Shown here one piece after another: positions 11,010 through 23,336 of a stretch of 64,000 nt of DNA. This DNA is from Carallia brachiata (Eukaryota; Streptophyta; Magnoliopsida; Malpighiales; Rhizophoraceae), in assembly GCA_021464245.1 (NCBI GenBank), contig JADCRB010000071.1, forward strand, positions 1-64,000, given 5' to 3'. Numbering within the stretch: the stretch's first letter is position 1; the number at the start of each line of letters is the position of its first letter. A model generated the notes under the pieces. It was not told the origin of the DNA and did no database searches. It was given only the letters and a program-made list of their open reading frames with translations. The position numbers and the translations under genes are program-made.

Positions 11010-12535
11010 ATGTCTTCAATGGCTGCCACCATCAGACCACCCATATTTCCACAATTTGCTTCACTAAAACAGAACATACCCTTTACCTCTCCATGGATTT
11101 CTTGCAAACCCATCTCGGATTCAGTGGCTAATTTGCCACTTCCTCACATCATTGGACAACATGGACAAGTTTCTGTCTCTGTTGCGTTCAATCCATCCGG
11201 GAACTTTGACCTTTCTTTATATGACGACGAAGAAGACGGTAAATCCTTCTGTTGCTTCTATCCTTTTTTGACTTAAATTCTGTCCATTCAGTTGGCATTC
11301 TCATAGTTTTAGCTCAATCTAGAAAATACTCTAGAAGCAGAGACATAGCAAAACATCTAGAGCCGGTAATTAGCCAAGTTGAAAGCAAGAATAAGCATTC
11401 AGTAAACAGCCATTGGTTTTTATTGTGAATTTCTGGATCTTGTTAACTTGTGGACTTAATTTCAGACATGTAACCCAAAATACCTACTGGTAATTTTGAA
11501 CTGAAAAAAAAAAAAGTGGACATAAAATTTAAATAAAATATTAATAATACGAGACTACTATTTAAATGTTAACTATTTGTTAAATAATAAATTTAATATA
11601 AATAATAATTTAAATTTAAATAATAAATTTATGTGATTATATTATTTTTAATTTTTTTTATCTATATAATGGGACTATTTTGAACTAGTGGATGAGCCCT
11701 GGCTGGCCAAAGTTGAATTGCACTTTGTAATCCTGTAAATTGCGATGGCAAACTGGCCCAGAACTGGAATTGGTAAATTCCATCTGATTTTTTTTTTGTT
11801 TTTGGGTCCTTCTTGCTCGATAGATTCATCTAAAGTTGCACCTCCAATGCCTCCAACTGAAGGTCGATATGAAGTTGTCATTGATAATGACATCATTAGC
11901 CGTCTAGACTTATCCCCTTTTCAGAGTGCCACAGGGATTTCCTCACCCTCATCAGGTAAAAATCATGAAAGCAAGCTCAGAAGTTTAACTAGAAATTTAA
12001 ATCCTGACAATGTAGTTCTTGTAACTTTCTTATAGCTAAGCCAAAAGAGTTTCTTGAACGAACGATTGGATTCACCATTAACTACACCAGAGAAGATCCA
12101 TATGACCCCCGAGAACTATCTGAATTCCCTGATATAAGGCTCTGGTTTGTGAGACTTGATGCTACTTATCCCTGGCTACCTGTCTTGTTGGATTGGCGAG
12201 CGGGCGAGCTGGCTCGTTATGCGGCTATGTTAGTCCCTCACCAGGTGTCTTAGACAGTCATTGAAACTGAATTTATATGTGTTCAAAAGACATAGTTAAA
12301 CTAAATGGCCTGATAGTTTGTTTTCTGTTGACAGATGAATATGAAAATGGGTGTTGTTTTCAATCCTGAAGCACTGGAACTCTTCATTATGAAGAAAGCT
12401 TTCGTTGTTTACTCTTGGTTGAAGGAACACAACATTCCAAAGCCCAAATTGAAGACATCTGATATGGCCAGAATGCTTGGGTTTGGGTTAGGGGATGAGC
12501 TTTTTGACTTGATTGACCGATCTTCACTTACTTGA
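11010..12535 (+). CDS. CRR6: Chloroplast NDH assembly factor CRR6
   Basis: Four exons (11010-11238, 11824-11955, 12036-12244, 12335-12535) give an uninterrupted 256-aa protein. Every junction keeps phase. The first 55 or so residues are Ser/Pro-rich without acidic residues, as in a chloroplast transit peptide. The mature part shows [90 protein letters not shown] and [20 protein letters not shown], all hallmarks of Chlororespiratory Reduction 6. From the family, the protein acts in the stroma during assembly of NDH subcomplex A (NdhI step), so it is needed for NDH-dependent cyclic electron flow. Intron 1 (about 585 bp) holds an AT-rich stretch at 11520-11660. The gene is divergent from the methyltransferase gene. 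Confidence 0.95.
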
Positions 12536-15500
12536 TACACGAGATAGCCCAATGGTGAGAATTCATAAGATTTCATAATAAGTCCTTTCAAAGTTTATGT
12601 GAATATAAGCTTGGTCGATGTCCCTCACTGGTCCCCCATTATTATTACTAAATGGTGCCAATTGACATATTAAGGCAGCTGCTATTCATATTGAGAAATC
12701 AGAAGAGCGAAAAGGAGATGGTTTTTTCCCAACCTGGGCGCATGTTATTTCTGCAGAACTACAAAAACGGCTTTACTTTTTGAGCGTGGTTACCTGTCTG
12801 GACAGTCTTGTCTGATTTTTTTTACCCGAATGACTCATCGAATTGCAACGAATTTTTATTTTTCTCCAATCACATGGATAAAATTTGAAACAAAAAAATA
12901 AACGCTTTTATTTTTATTGCAAAAAATATTGAGCAAAAGTGTTCGGATGGCTACTTTATTTCTTGCTTCTTTGTGTCTAGTGTTCTACACCTTTAGTACT
13001 AATTTCTTGATTCAACTCCCAAGGTTGATCAGAAAATCACATCTCCTGGTGAAAATGACATGGCAGCCATGGAACAGCCAAAACTTCCTACGCAGCCCCT
13101 GTAGTTACAGGAAGAAAGAAACATTAAAAAACCCAATGTTGAGGGTTCTTTGATTTGGCAGAGAACTTTCTCTTTCCATCAACTTCAACAAGACTTTAAT
13201 GAACTTCCGAACTCGCAACATTAAAGAACCATCAACATGAACCACTAGTTTGCATATCTAGAACAGAAGGATAGAAAGAAACAATTTAATAAATCTGGAT
13301 TTCTGCATCAATTAATGTTATTCATTAAAACTTGAACCGGCGCTATCCTTCTAAGGGTGTCAGTCAAAAATGGACAGGCCCTGCTACCTGGAATTCATTG
13401 TCATGTCTGCATTAATCATCGCCTGAAAATTGATGTGGAATCAATAACACCATAAATTTTTTGCCATTAACAATGAGGATTATTTTTCTCATCCATCTTT
13501 TTTTTCCCAATTTGGTTGTTGCTTTTTCAAACTTGGATAGCTTGTTGAGATATGCGATAATGACCAAGAGCCTTTGGTTTCACATTGCCAATGTTCCTCA
13601 CTTCCATTTTCTAATAGCTGTCACTTTCTTTTCGTTTTTTTTTCTTGCATTTTCGTGTGCAACGTTGATGTGTTTGAAATTTTTTTATCTATAACTCACA
13701 ATTAAATCTATGCAAGTGGGCAATTTCCCAATAGTGTACATCTGTATTCTACAACATGTTTTTTGGCATTGAGGTCTATCGAGACCCGCCCAAAGAACAA
13801 AACCATCAGGTAGAGTCTTGTCTTTCACATGCAACTGCTCCCCTAAGAACGGTCATGTCCAATCAATAGGGTAAACTATACAATGCCGTGGTCGGTGAAT
13901 CTATCCGCAATAGTTTGCCGGAGACCATCCTATCCCTGTAGACTAACCAAGTCTATGGATGGCCGGTACGGCGGGGCTATGCCCATGTGACGTTGTCCCA
14001 GAAATATGTGATATGTTCAGCACTTAGCTAGGTATGGGAAGGGCTTGTAATTGTCGATGATAAGTTTAGGAAGGTAACAATAACGTTGACTCGAGGGCTC
14101 AGGTAATGGTGAGATGTCGTGCTAGGAAACTCGATATTTGAACATTGCCTCAAGGCATCCTCCACTTAGAAATAATTAAGGAAATTGACTTAAAATCAAA
14201 ATATTTCCTTTCTTTTTCTTGATTTTGTCTTTCAACGAGCAATTTGAATTTGTATGTTAGATGAGAATTCTGTCTCTTAATTTTATTGGTGCCTGAAATG
14301 CTCTCTGTTCATTAAATTGCTGGCTCTTGTATGCTATATAATCCAAACTGGAACAGTCAAGTGGTGATAAAAATCAAGAAAAAAAAAATACTTGATTATA
14401 AACGGGGAAAAACAATCAAACAGATTTTGTGGAATGCATCGTTTCAAGGGATGATGTCTGTACGTGAATATGCATTTGCAGGTTTTATTAAGTGCTCGTT
14501 CTTCCAATAGGAGTTGTCAGGTTTTGCATCAATGTAGCAACTAACATAACTGCTCATTCTTTGGCCAGCACAATTTATTCCAATCTTAAGCAATATTTCC
14601 AACATGGTGGCCCACACATGATGTTTCTGATATTGTGTGTTGATCGTGGACCCAAATAATGTACGCAATTCCATAAAGCGCTCTAGCGATTATCAAATTA
14701 TAATTTACTTTGAATTTCTAAGGGGAAAACAAAAAACCAAAATGTAAAGATTTATATCTATGTGTAAAAAAAGTAAAAAATTTAAAGAACCTAGCACTAA
14801 AAAAAACGGAGCATTTCCTCTCACATTAAAGTATTATATCTGTAAAAATCTAAGGTATTCGATCTGTAGATGAAATTCACACAAGTCATAATAAAATAAT
14901 TTTATCATTATATTAAAACTTGCCTTTCAAAAAGAACCTGCATAACTCATAATTTTGTGAAAGCACTTGTCTTCGAATCTTTAACCATGGTAGAAATTGC
15001 CATCCAACTAAAAGGGAATTTATGAAATCCGAGAGATCTAGAGATCAGATCATAAACGCATGTGCCCGACCCGCTAGAAGATTTTGCAAGCGGCAGTACA
15101 ACTTGTTCCAAGTAAACCCGAGAAACACGTGATGTCTTGTCGGCCGAGCAGACTTCTTTGAAATTAACTCATGACACTTGTGCATATAATTATAGCTTCC
15201 ATTTATTCCAGCATTTTCATTTTGAGAAAAGGTTTATAGAATACTTTTTTGACATGTGATTTAGGCATATTATAATGAGAATTGTATTTTTTATAATAAA
15301 AATTTATTTTTTATTTTTTTATTATAAAAAATATATATGTTATTACAAAAATATATATATATATAATTACAATATGATCGAATTATATGATAAATTTGTA
15401 TATTCATGTAATAGTACCCTTTCATTTTATCCACTCCTTATGTGTGCATGTGTGAACCAACTTGTGACATCTTATATTTTTTTGGCTCAAAATCTCTCTG

Positions 15501-18072
15501 ATTTATAAAGCACATTAAAGATTTTACACAAGAGAAATTGGTCTGTCTCTGAATTTTCTCTTTTTTTGTTTTTGTTTCTGTTTTCTTTTTTTTTTTTGGC
15601 AATTGCTCAGAAGATCGGAGCATTAATTCTTGTATGGAAGGTATATGAAAATGGCGGATTATCCGTCATGCGTGACATCATGTGCACCAGCACATGATTC
15701 AAGTTCCATATGCAGTTGTCATATAACTGAAATAGCAATAAAATCAGAAAAGAGATTAATTAGATTCAAGGTCTACGTTCATGTCAAGAAGATATTTTTG
15801 GTTTATAGACTAATGTTTTTGAGTCGGAAAAAAAAGACCAAAAATTATTGAGTGAAGGTGATATTAAAAATAGAGCTTCACTGTATAACTTATTTTAAAT
15901 AATTATATAGTTTATTAAACGATATCTAACAATTAATTTATTTTTTTTTAATTTTTAATTATCTAAAAAATTGATATCATTTTATTATTATTTATATGTA
16001 ACTACCCAGTATTTCCCTTAAAAGATAATCACGGAATTGCAGTAAGCCGTGCGTTTTTATTGTGTTATTATGCTTCCCAAAGACCAAAATCCAAAGTTGG
16101 GAGGTTTACGTACCGTGACACCACACTATGCTTTTTGCATTTTTTTTTTTAATTTTTTGTTCTATCCTTGTAGTTAAGCAATATTTTTTTTGAATCCATT
16201 GGTAAACTACAAATAATTAAGAATATGCAGTCCAATTAATCTACAATAGATGTATACTAGGAATTAGGAAAGAATGTTAACATCATTATGTTTGTATCGA
16301 CACTTGACAGTTCAAATCCTGTCTGCCTAACATCATCAGTTTTTTATATTTAGCTTTCAGCGGCAAAACAACCGAAGCCAGCGAGCAGTGGACATGCTCT
16401 TCCCTGAACTTGGCATTAAAATAATGGAAACTAGATATAAACAAGTACTTTTTATTGTCTTTTACAGCTTACAAAAGGCAGAAACTTAGCATAATTTGGA
16501 GTAATATATGCTTCAGACAGCGGTTCGTAACATTAGAAAACATGTTCCATTTACTTCTGGATTCTGGCGGTGATGGATAGCTGCATCGAATTTCCAATGT
16601 CTCAGCATATAGTTATTTAATTGTATTATTTTCTTGGTAATTGCTATTTGTTTCTTTTAATATAAGCTAATTAATTAAAATAGTGGCACACGCAGTACAA
16701 AAAGATAGAGTTTAAACTCTAATTCATATCGTGATAATTTATATGAAATATTTGTAAATAAGACTAAATTTTCTTCTTCTAAATATTTCTTGCAAAGATA
16801 CTCTATTTTATTTTACAAGTAGACTCGCTTGGATTACAAACTAAAAAACCAAAATAACTCCTCATTTTCTTATAGAACTTACACTTCTTTCTAAATTTTG
16901 AAATGAAATGTTCAAAATTGATATGTAGATTCCTAATTATTAGAATGTCTTCCTAAGTATATATTATGTATGGTAAAGTCTATCATATTATTTTGCGGTA
17001 AATAACTAAAATATGCTCCCACTGACTGCATGGGAGATTGGTTAAGCCATACACAATTGATTATTATTATTATAATTATTGGAAGCATGAGAATTAAATT
17101 TTATTGCACAATAAACTTAGTCCATAATAAAAACAGAATGAAAGGAAAAAAATCATATGGTAAACTTTAATTTAATTTGAAATTATTGTTGTTGTTGTGT
17201 GAACTTTCAGAATCCATGTAAGGACAGCCGGTGAACGCAATAAATAAGCGTCGCCCACATTACATATCTTGGGTCCTTGGGAGTTGGGAGACATACAACG
17301 CCGGCCGGCCAGCGGTGTTTTCTTGCTGGGTAAAGCATTGGCAAGCCTCGTGAACCGGAGGTGCACGTAGCGGGTATACTTGCCACATCATCTTTTAGGG
17401 GGGGCCCAGATGTTAACATCCACGTGGACCGGCCACCCCAGTGGGGCGTAGGTGGGTTTTAAGCGGCTAACGAGAAATCTACCACATCATCAACCAATGG
17501 GCGATTCACTCATACTGTCTGTGACTTTCAGCGTTGCCCGTCACCGTCAAATTTACTTCTCGTGATTCCGTTCCGACACGTGGGGCCCCGGAGTTGTTTG
17601 CTCTTAAAGATAAAACGTGGCGATTTCTAATTTCTCCTTTTTTTTATTTTATTTTTTTATAGCAATAATTCGTTCTTCTTGTTTAACACACTTTATTCTT
17701 TTTATTTTTCCTTCTACATTTTTTCTTCTAACTAAAAACATAATTGCTTAAATATCGGGAAAATTGGATTGTATAAATACATCATTGATATTATGATATA
17801 CAATGAGTCTTAAAATTGTGTTTAATATTTTGTTCCATTTTTTCCCCAGAATATCATTTATACAAGTAACCTAGTCTCACTCATATGGGTTTATTTGTAT
17901 TGATAAAGATTAGAGAGGGCAATTAATTACTTAAAGAGTAAAATTAAAAAGGATCAAAAAAAGAGTAAATTTTAAAATGGAATGAATTGATGGAAGGGAA
18001 TCATTTCAAATCACCCAGAGAGATGCATTAAAGATGAATTTGACGTTATCACAATACAAATTGTCATACCAA
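12536..18072. other. Gene-poor AT-rich intergenic DNA
   Basis: I find no supported gene in this 5.5-kb stretch. Short open frames lack domains or splice partners. A small AT hairpin lies at about 15288-15341 (TATTTTTTATAATAAAAA and its complement). A GC-richer island at 17220-17610 with two CACGTG cores (near 17423 and 17577) resembles promoter DNA but has no gene beside it. A moderately GC-rich, non-coding block at about 13770-14160 is unidentified. Confidence 0.45.
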
Positions 18073-18079
18073 CAAGCGC

Positions 18080-18275
18080 TGGTGTGAATGGTAGGGGTTC
18101 GTCACTGCTTAATTAGAAGTTTTGAATTCGAGTTCCTGAAAATGCAGTCGCATTAAATATTTATTGAGAGATTTTTACCACCCTTTGAGGTCCTGTCCGG
18201 GTTGGTCCAGATTAGTTAACGTATTGAGCTGGACATTAGAGGGCTTTAAACAAAAAAAATATAAAAATAAAAATT
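18080..18275 (+). mobile_element. SINE-like retroelement remnant
   Basis: A GGTGTGAATGGTAGG motif resembling a pol III box A is followed about 35 bp later by GAATTCGAGTTCC, resembling box B. The segment then runs through non-coding sequence to an A-rich tail (AAACAAAAAAAATATAAAAA). This order fits a tRNA-derived SINE. No target duplication was fixed. Confidence 0.4.
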
Positions 18276-19526
18276 GTCATTCCCATGCTACGTTAGCTTA
18301 GTGTGAGAAGAAAGTTCGCACACACAACACATCATTTTGTAATTGTTTCAACATTCAATCTGTTTGATCTCTATCTCACTCTAGCCTTATGACAGAAAAG
18401 GTAAAAATAAGCTTCCGATTTCTTAAAAGCTAAAAGGGTTCAAAAGATAAACGGTAAAGATTATATCTTATAATGGCTTCTTCTACCCATTTTTTTTTTT
18501 TTAATGTAAGAAGTGATACTGAAAAATACAAAATTTATTAAATGGTATTGATTAGCTTATCAATTTTTTTTTTTTTTACTTCAATACATCTTAGTTTCGT
18601 TGAATGTCAATCGCTAGCTCACTAGGCATTCCAGTTAAGGTACTTTGATTGGTTAATTCATTCAAAACAGAAAATTCCTCGTGATCACATTCATATGTCA
18701 TCTCATTAATCATCCGTGAGGAAGAAAGTGTAATGCATCGGCTAACCAAAGAGAGGTTGTGGTGGGTACTAGTGGAAGCTATGCAAATCAAATCAAAAAG
18801 CGACAGGTGAAAAATCAGTAGTCCCATCCGAAAAATGATGTCAAATCTATTTTTGCATGAAGCAATTGGAGACAGAAGTACATTGCCAAATAGTTTTTCC
18901 CTTTAATTAAATGATAGCATGCTATTGAGAACAGGTTATGTTCAATCAGACAGATTCTTCAGGATTACAAATCTTCTCATGTTAGCACCAAAGGGAATGA
19001 TTTTTCCCTCTGTTTTTCCTTTGTCACTAGGAACTTAGGAAGTGTATAGATTTGTTATCTGGGTCTCTTCAATTGACTTTAGTAACTCTACCTTTCCTCT
19101 CTAAGGTGGGATTTGATCTTGGAGTTTAAAAACACTATCAGAAGAAAACGGGAAACAAAAGGACTCCACTTTTTGATGCATAGGGAAGAGTCATTGAAGA
19201 AGAATCTACTACCTTTCCATTATTGTGCAATGGGTAGCCCTAATGAATCAATGATTAGTCATTTCCTAAAAACACAAGAAAGTGAAAGAAAATCCCGCAT
19301 GTTGGATAACTTGTTTGTAGGCCCCATGTATAGACAATGTTTATATTTAATCAGCTACTCCCAGCTGGTACCATATAATCTATTCCTCCAAGCTAATTAA
19401 TAGTCATTCAAATCTGAACAACAAGAGAAGCCAAAAAACAAACGTAAATCCTTACATATTCAGTACCTAACCAGCCGACCTCAGGAGCCCCATCTTAATC
19501 TTTTCTGAAATCTATCTCCTTTCCTA
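18276..19526. promoter_or_regulatory. Upstream region of the RGF/GOLVEN-like gene
   Basis: No gene is supported here. Open frames at 18591-18827 (minus) and 19113-19400 (plus) have no recognisable features. The last few hundred bases must hold the promoter and leader of the peptide-hormone gene starting at 19527. A TTATATTTAA box near 19339 is a possible TATA element, but this is weak. Confidence 0.35.
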
Positions 19527-20039
19527 ATGAGGCCTTCTTTTGCATTCTTTCTTCTGCTTTTCTGCCTTATCCTTCACGATGCTCAAGGTATGCCAAGAAT
19601 ATCTAGTATTTATTCAACATGATCTTTGATATGGTAAATATTGATAGCTACATTCAAATATATATTGTTCTCTCTCTCTTCAGGGATTCGCTTGGAAAAG
19701 GGTTTATTGCAAGCTGATCAGCATCAAAATGTCAATGTGGGTATTCTTCTTCTTCTTCTTCTTCTTCTTCCTCCTCGTTTTGTCCTGTTCGCCTCTATTC
19801 TGCAATTTTACTGGGAAAATTGATTTGTTATTAATGTGCAGGAGGGGAAGGGTCCTTTGACAGAAACAAGGAATATTGGTGGCATTAACGGAGAAGTTAT
19901 TCTCTGCAAAGAAGGCCACTGTACAGGTACCTTGAAGAAAAGAGTTTCTGGAGCATCCAAGAAATCATCAGAATACAATCACCCATGGCTTTATGAGGAT
20001 TATTATGGACCTAGGAACCACAGACCTAGGCACCATTAG
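19527..20039 (+). CDS. Alternative short isoform of the RGF/GOLVEN locus (ends DYYGPRNHRPRHH)
   Basis: If the GTACCT donor at 19927 is not used, exon 3 runs on in frame to a TAG at 20037-20039. This gives a 103-aa precursor (19527-19587, 19684-19736, 19842-20039) with the same signal peptide. Its last residues, WLYEDYYGPRNHRPRHH, are again RGF-like. Compared with the published RGF1 peptide DYSNPGHHPPRHN, they share Asp1, Tyr2, Pro5, His8, Pro10, Arg11 and His12, with His replacing the terminal Asn. The upstream linker KKRVSGASKKSS is basic, as expected for a propeptide. A chance intron-retention frame is unlikely to end exactly in such a motif. Whether both mRNAs are made cannot be seen from DNA. 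The (TA)n at 20211-20244 would lie in its 3' UTR or in intron 3. Confidence 0.65.
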
Positions 20040-20207
20040 TTTCTCAACATTTCTTCTTCTGTAGGCAACTAATGGTTTGCTTTATGATCAATTCTGACTT
20101 ATTAGCTAAAAAAGCTAGCTTTGGGTTTTTAGAAGGGTTTAACTCCTTACCATGTACTCCTCTAGTGCCATTTTATCAAAAAGAATGTATATTCTTTGTG
20201 AATGTTT

Positions 20208-20247
<40 letters not shown>

Positions 20248-20862
20248 ACTTCACAGGCGGCCAACATCAGTCTTATGATGAACTAAGAAGTTGTACTATG
20301 CATTGCTGCAGGAATGAATAGGAAACTTGCTACTGTGACCACCGCCATTTCTACTGCCACCTCCAAGGTTGGTCATTAATTAATATTAATTATTCATCAC
20401 CTTGTGCATGGTTGCCTAAACTAAATTTCCATTGTGCGATTGATATATCTTTAAAGTAGTGATATATCACACCAAAGCTTACTTATGAACTTTTCATAAA
20501 TTGATATTATTATTTATATGACAATAAATTTTTTAGTAATTTTTTGTTTTATTTTTTAAAACTAAACTTTACGTAGACTTAATTTTGTGAAGAAACTTTG
20601 TAAACTTTATCATTATTCATATCTTTTAAGAACTCCACTTAATATATATTTGTTCTATTCAATACAGACCGAAAAGAATGGTGAAAGTAGGGCTAATCCC
20701 AAGTCTAAAGGCGGACTAAAAAACGGAGGAACGGGTGGCAAACATGAGGAAGTCACAATTAATCATTCGCCAACTTCTGGGCATCAGGAAATCAACCATG
20801 ATCGTTATGTGGACATCATGGACTATACCCCAGCAAAGAGAAAATCTCCAATCCACAACTAG
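19527..20862 (+). CDS. RGF/GOLVEN/CLEL-type peptide hormone precursor, long isoform (ends DYTPAKRKSPIHN)
   Basis: Five exons (19527-19587, 19684-19736, 19842-19926, 20312-20367, 20668-20862) give a 149-aa precursor with consistent phases. Residues 1-20 (MRPSFAFFLLLFCLILHDAQ) are a clear secretory signal peptide. The middle is variable, basic and Gly/Asn/Lys-rich. The extreme C-terminus VDIMDYTPAKRKSPIHN has the hallmark of root meristem growth factor peptides: acidic-Asp-Tyr for tyrosine sulfation, Pro at peptide position 10, and His-Asn at the end. Family peptides are sulfated by TPST, cleaved in the secretory pathway and sensed by RGI/RGFR receptor kinases. Exon 2 uses a GTGGGT donor. Exons 4 and 5 lack their own signal peptide, so they depend on exons 1-3. 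A second isoform ending at 20039 is listed separately. Confidence 0.85.
19745..19770 (+). repeat. (CTT)n microsatellite in intron 2 of the RGF-like gene
   Basis: About eight CTT units lie just after the exon 2 donor. Confidence 0.9.
20211..20244. repeat. (TA)n microsatellite between the two peptide-coding ends
   Basis: Seventeen TA units separate the short-isoform stop from exon 4 of the long isoform. Confidence 0.95.
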
Positions 20863-23155
20863 ATTAGTCACGGATAGGAAAGAATTTGGGAGAAGAAGAA
20901 AAAACAACTAGAGGGAAGGACCCTAAGCGGACCTACTTGTCAATGTGTAGGGATTCAAAGCCTAACAAAGATCTCTGTGGGGAAAGGAATCGTAGCCTTT
21001 ATCCTTGAAGTTACCCACATTAGTCACTATTTTTCGACAAAAAAAACTTTTAGGGTAATGATAATAAAGTGTATAGATTGTTCCATATAGAAGTTGTTGA
21101 ACAGCATTACAGGAATGCTGCAGTTTTTCAGGGTTAGGTACTTTGTAAATGGTGTAATATTCTATTAAATTAAACTCATTATATATGACTTTGGCTGATT
21201 GAATTATGTGCACTTAATTTGTGGGAGCTCCGTACGTATCGGCCTTTTAGCCATATAATTTCCATGACAAGCAAAGAAGTAAGTCAATTCAATTCATGTA
21301 AACCTACGATAGACATTTTTACAGTTGGTGTACATTTTTTAAAAGAACATAGGAAGATTGACATTAATATGCTATAAGCATGGACAGTGAAATTTTCAGC
21401 ATTATTAGGAGGAAATTTGGCATCCGAATTCAGAAACTAAGGTGGTCTAGCGTGTAGGCTTTTTCCTTTTTTTTTTTTGTTAAGAATTCTTTGATGGCAC
21501 CACCAACACCAAATGGTGCACGCATTTTACACGCTATAATATAAACCATTAGATGTTAAATTTAAAAAAAAAATTAAATAAATTATTATATACAGTTAAA
21601 TAAATTATATATTTTCTACACTCTTCTTTTTTAATATCCATGTAATCATTTTTTTTTTCCCTAATGTGTAAGCTGACTAAGACTAGATGGAGTAGAAAAT
21701 ACAGTTTTTTTGTTTTTTTCTTTGATCCTGAGGAAGGCTAGAAACTACAGTTATAATATTAAATAAAGTAGGTAAATTGCTGCTTCACAATGCGACGGAT
21801 TTAAGACCCTTTTAGCGTGCGTCCATTCTTAGGCAAATGGTCCACAAGGAAATGCGGGCTGGGTCCACCATGTTTCCCTTATTGAATGCAGAGTACAACA
21901 TGTCATTCTTACATGTGGGTTCCATTGTCGTTTGTTGGGTTATGTAAGGTGTGGCCCAAGAGAGCCGAGATTCCGGTGAACCAATTAAATATGAACTACC
22001 CAATTATTTTTTCCAGTCAAAAAAATAATTATTTTTTTAGTTAAGAGATCGATAAGATAATTGACTATAGGTCTTTTTTTTGTTTTTTGAGATTCATTAA
22101 ATGGTCAGCTATTAAATATTTATATTTTTGTAAAATTTGTACCCATTTAATAATTAGAGAAAGTTATGAAAATTTAAATTATAACCATTAGTGTGTTCCA
22201 TAAAACATTATTAGTTATAATATACTGAACACTAAATTTAAATTGTATGATGAGATTTTAAATTCAAACTTCATACATTTATTTTTTTTTATGGTTAAAT
22301 CCCCTCTATTATTTCAACTGATAAAATAAGCGAACTACGCAATTTGAGAATATGGTCTCCATGAGCCTTGATAAGCTTTAGATAGTTAACATCAACTTCA
22401 ATCTAGAGGCATCCATTTTTGGCCGGCTCCATGGGTCGACTTGACCCGGTTGAAAAAATGCGATCCAACTCAACTCAAAAATGATCTAAATCCAAAATTA
22501 TTAAAAATTTTAGGATCAAATTCAACTCAAAACGAATGATCCGAATTGTTTCTTTTTCTTAAGAGAACAAAAAAATAAAACAAAAAATTATAACTTTTGA
22601 GTCATACATTTTATGTTACAAAAAATATATATTTTACTATTTTCACTATAAATTTTAACCATAAATTCTTTTCAAAATATTTTGAAATTTTTATGAATTT
22701 TTAAATTTTATTTTGAGTTTTCAGATTTTTGTTGAAAAAATTTTTGAATTATTTTTTGATTCTATAATTATTTTTTGATTTTAAGACTTTTTTATAAAAT
22801 TTCTAAAATTTTATTTTCAAAATTTTTTATGAAAATATCATGTTATCAAAAATAATGATGTGACTAATCCACAAGTCGACCCGAATTGAGGCAAACCAAT
22901 TCGAAATTACTCCGAAGATAACTTAATTCGAAAATAATTCAACCTAAAATAACCTGAATCTGAAATAATTCATTTAAACTCAACCCAATAATCCCTTTTG
23001 ATACATTTACTATAATCTATATATAAACTGCAAGCAAAACTAGCACAGCTTTTGCCTCTTGTTAATTACAAATAACCAAGATTTATACATTTTTTAAAAC
23101 TTAATCTATGAGCTTCTCCATAAATCCAACTCCAGAGATGTTATCTGATATAAGT
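20863..23155. other. AT-rich intergenic DNA after the RGF-like gene
   Basis: The first part (to about 21200) is likely 3' untranslated sequence. The rest is very AT-rich, with homopolymers and no plausible gene on either strand. Confidence 0.45.
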
Positions 23156-23336
23156 TTATTACGGACAGTCACTTTTTATTTTTTCTTTTACAGATGTCAA
23201 TTACAAATCAATACATCAATACTTTTTAATAATATTTCTGTAATATTTTTGACATTCACCTTTTTGATAACCAATCAACATCTGCCACGTAAACAGTAAC
23301 TGTAAAAGAGAAGGTAAAAGTATCTGTTACTAGCAT
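23156..23336. mobile_element. MITE-like element, copy 2 of a dispersed pair
   Basis: This roughly 181-bp segment is homologous and co-linear with 4742-4913. It begins GGACAGTCACTTTTTATTTT and ends CTGTTACTAGCAT, with TTTTTAATAATATTTCTGTA, TATTTTTGACATTCACC and AACCAATCAACAT inside. An inverted CTTTTACAG / CTGTAAAAG pair lies near the ends. Confidence 0.65.

Noticed and set aside
13760..14160. GC-balanced block with GGTACGGCGGGGCTATGCCC considered as an rRNA or snRNA fragment
   Set aside because: I could not match it to any conserved rRNA or snRNA region from memory, and no flanking promoter motifs (USE/TATA) were seen.
16300..16330. Possible tRNA T-arm (AGTTCAAATCCTGTCTGCC)
   Set aside because: No matching acceptor stem, D-arm or anticodon arm was found upstream. 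It is an isolated box B-like string.
20314..20862. Exons 4-5 of the RGF-like locus as a separate downstream gene starting at the ATG at 20314
   Set aside because: The resulting protein would lack a signal peptide, which this secreted family requires. Splicing from exon 3 keeps phase and restores it.
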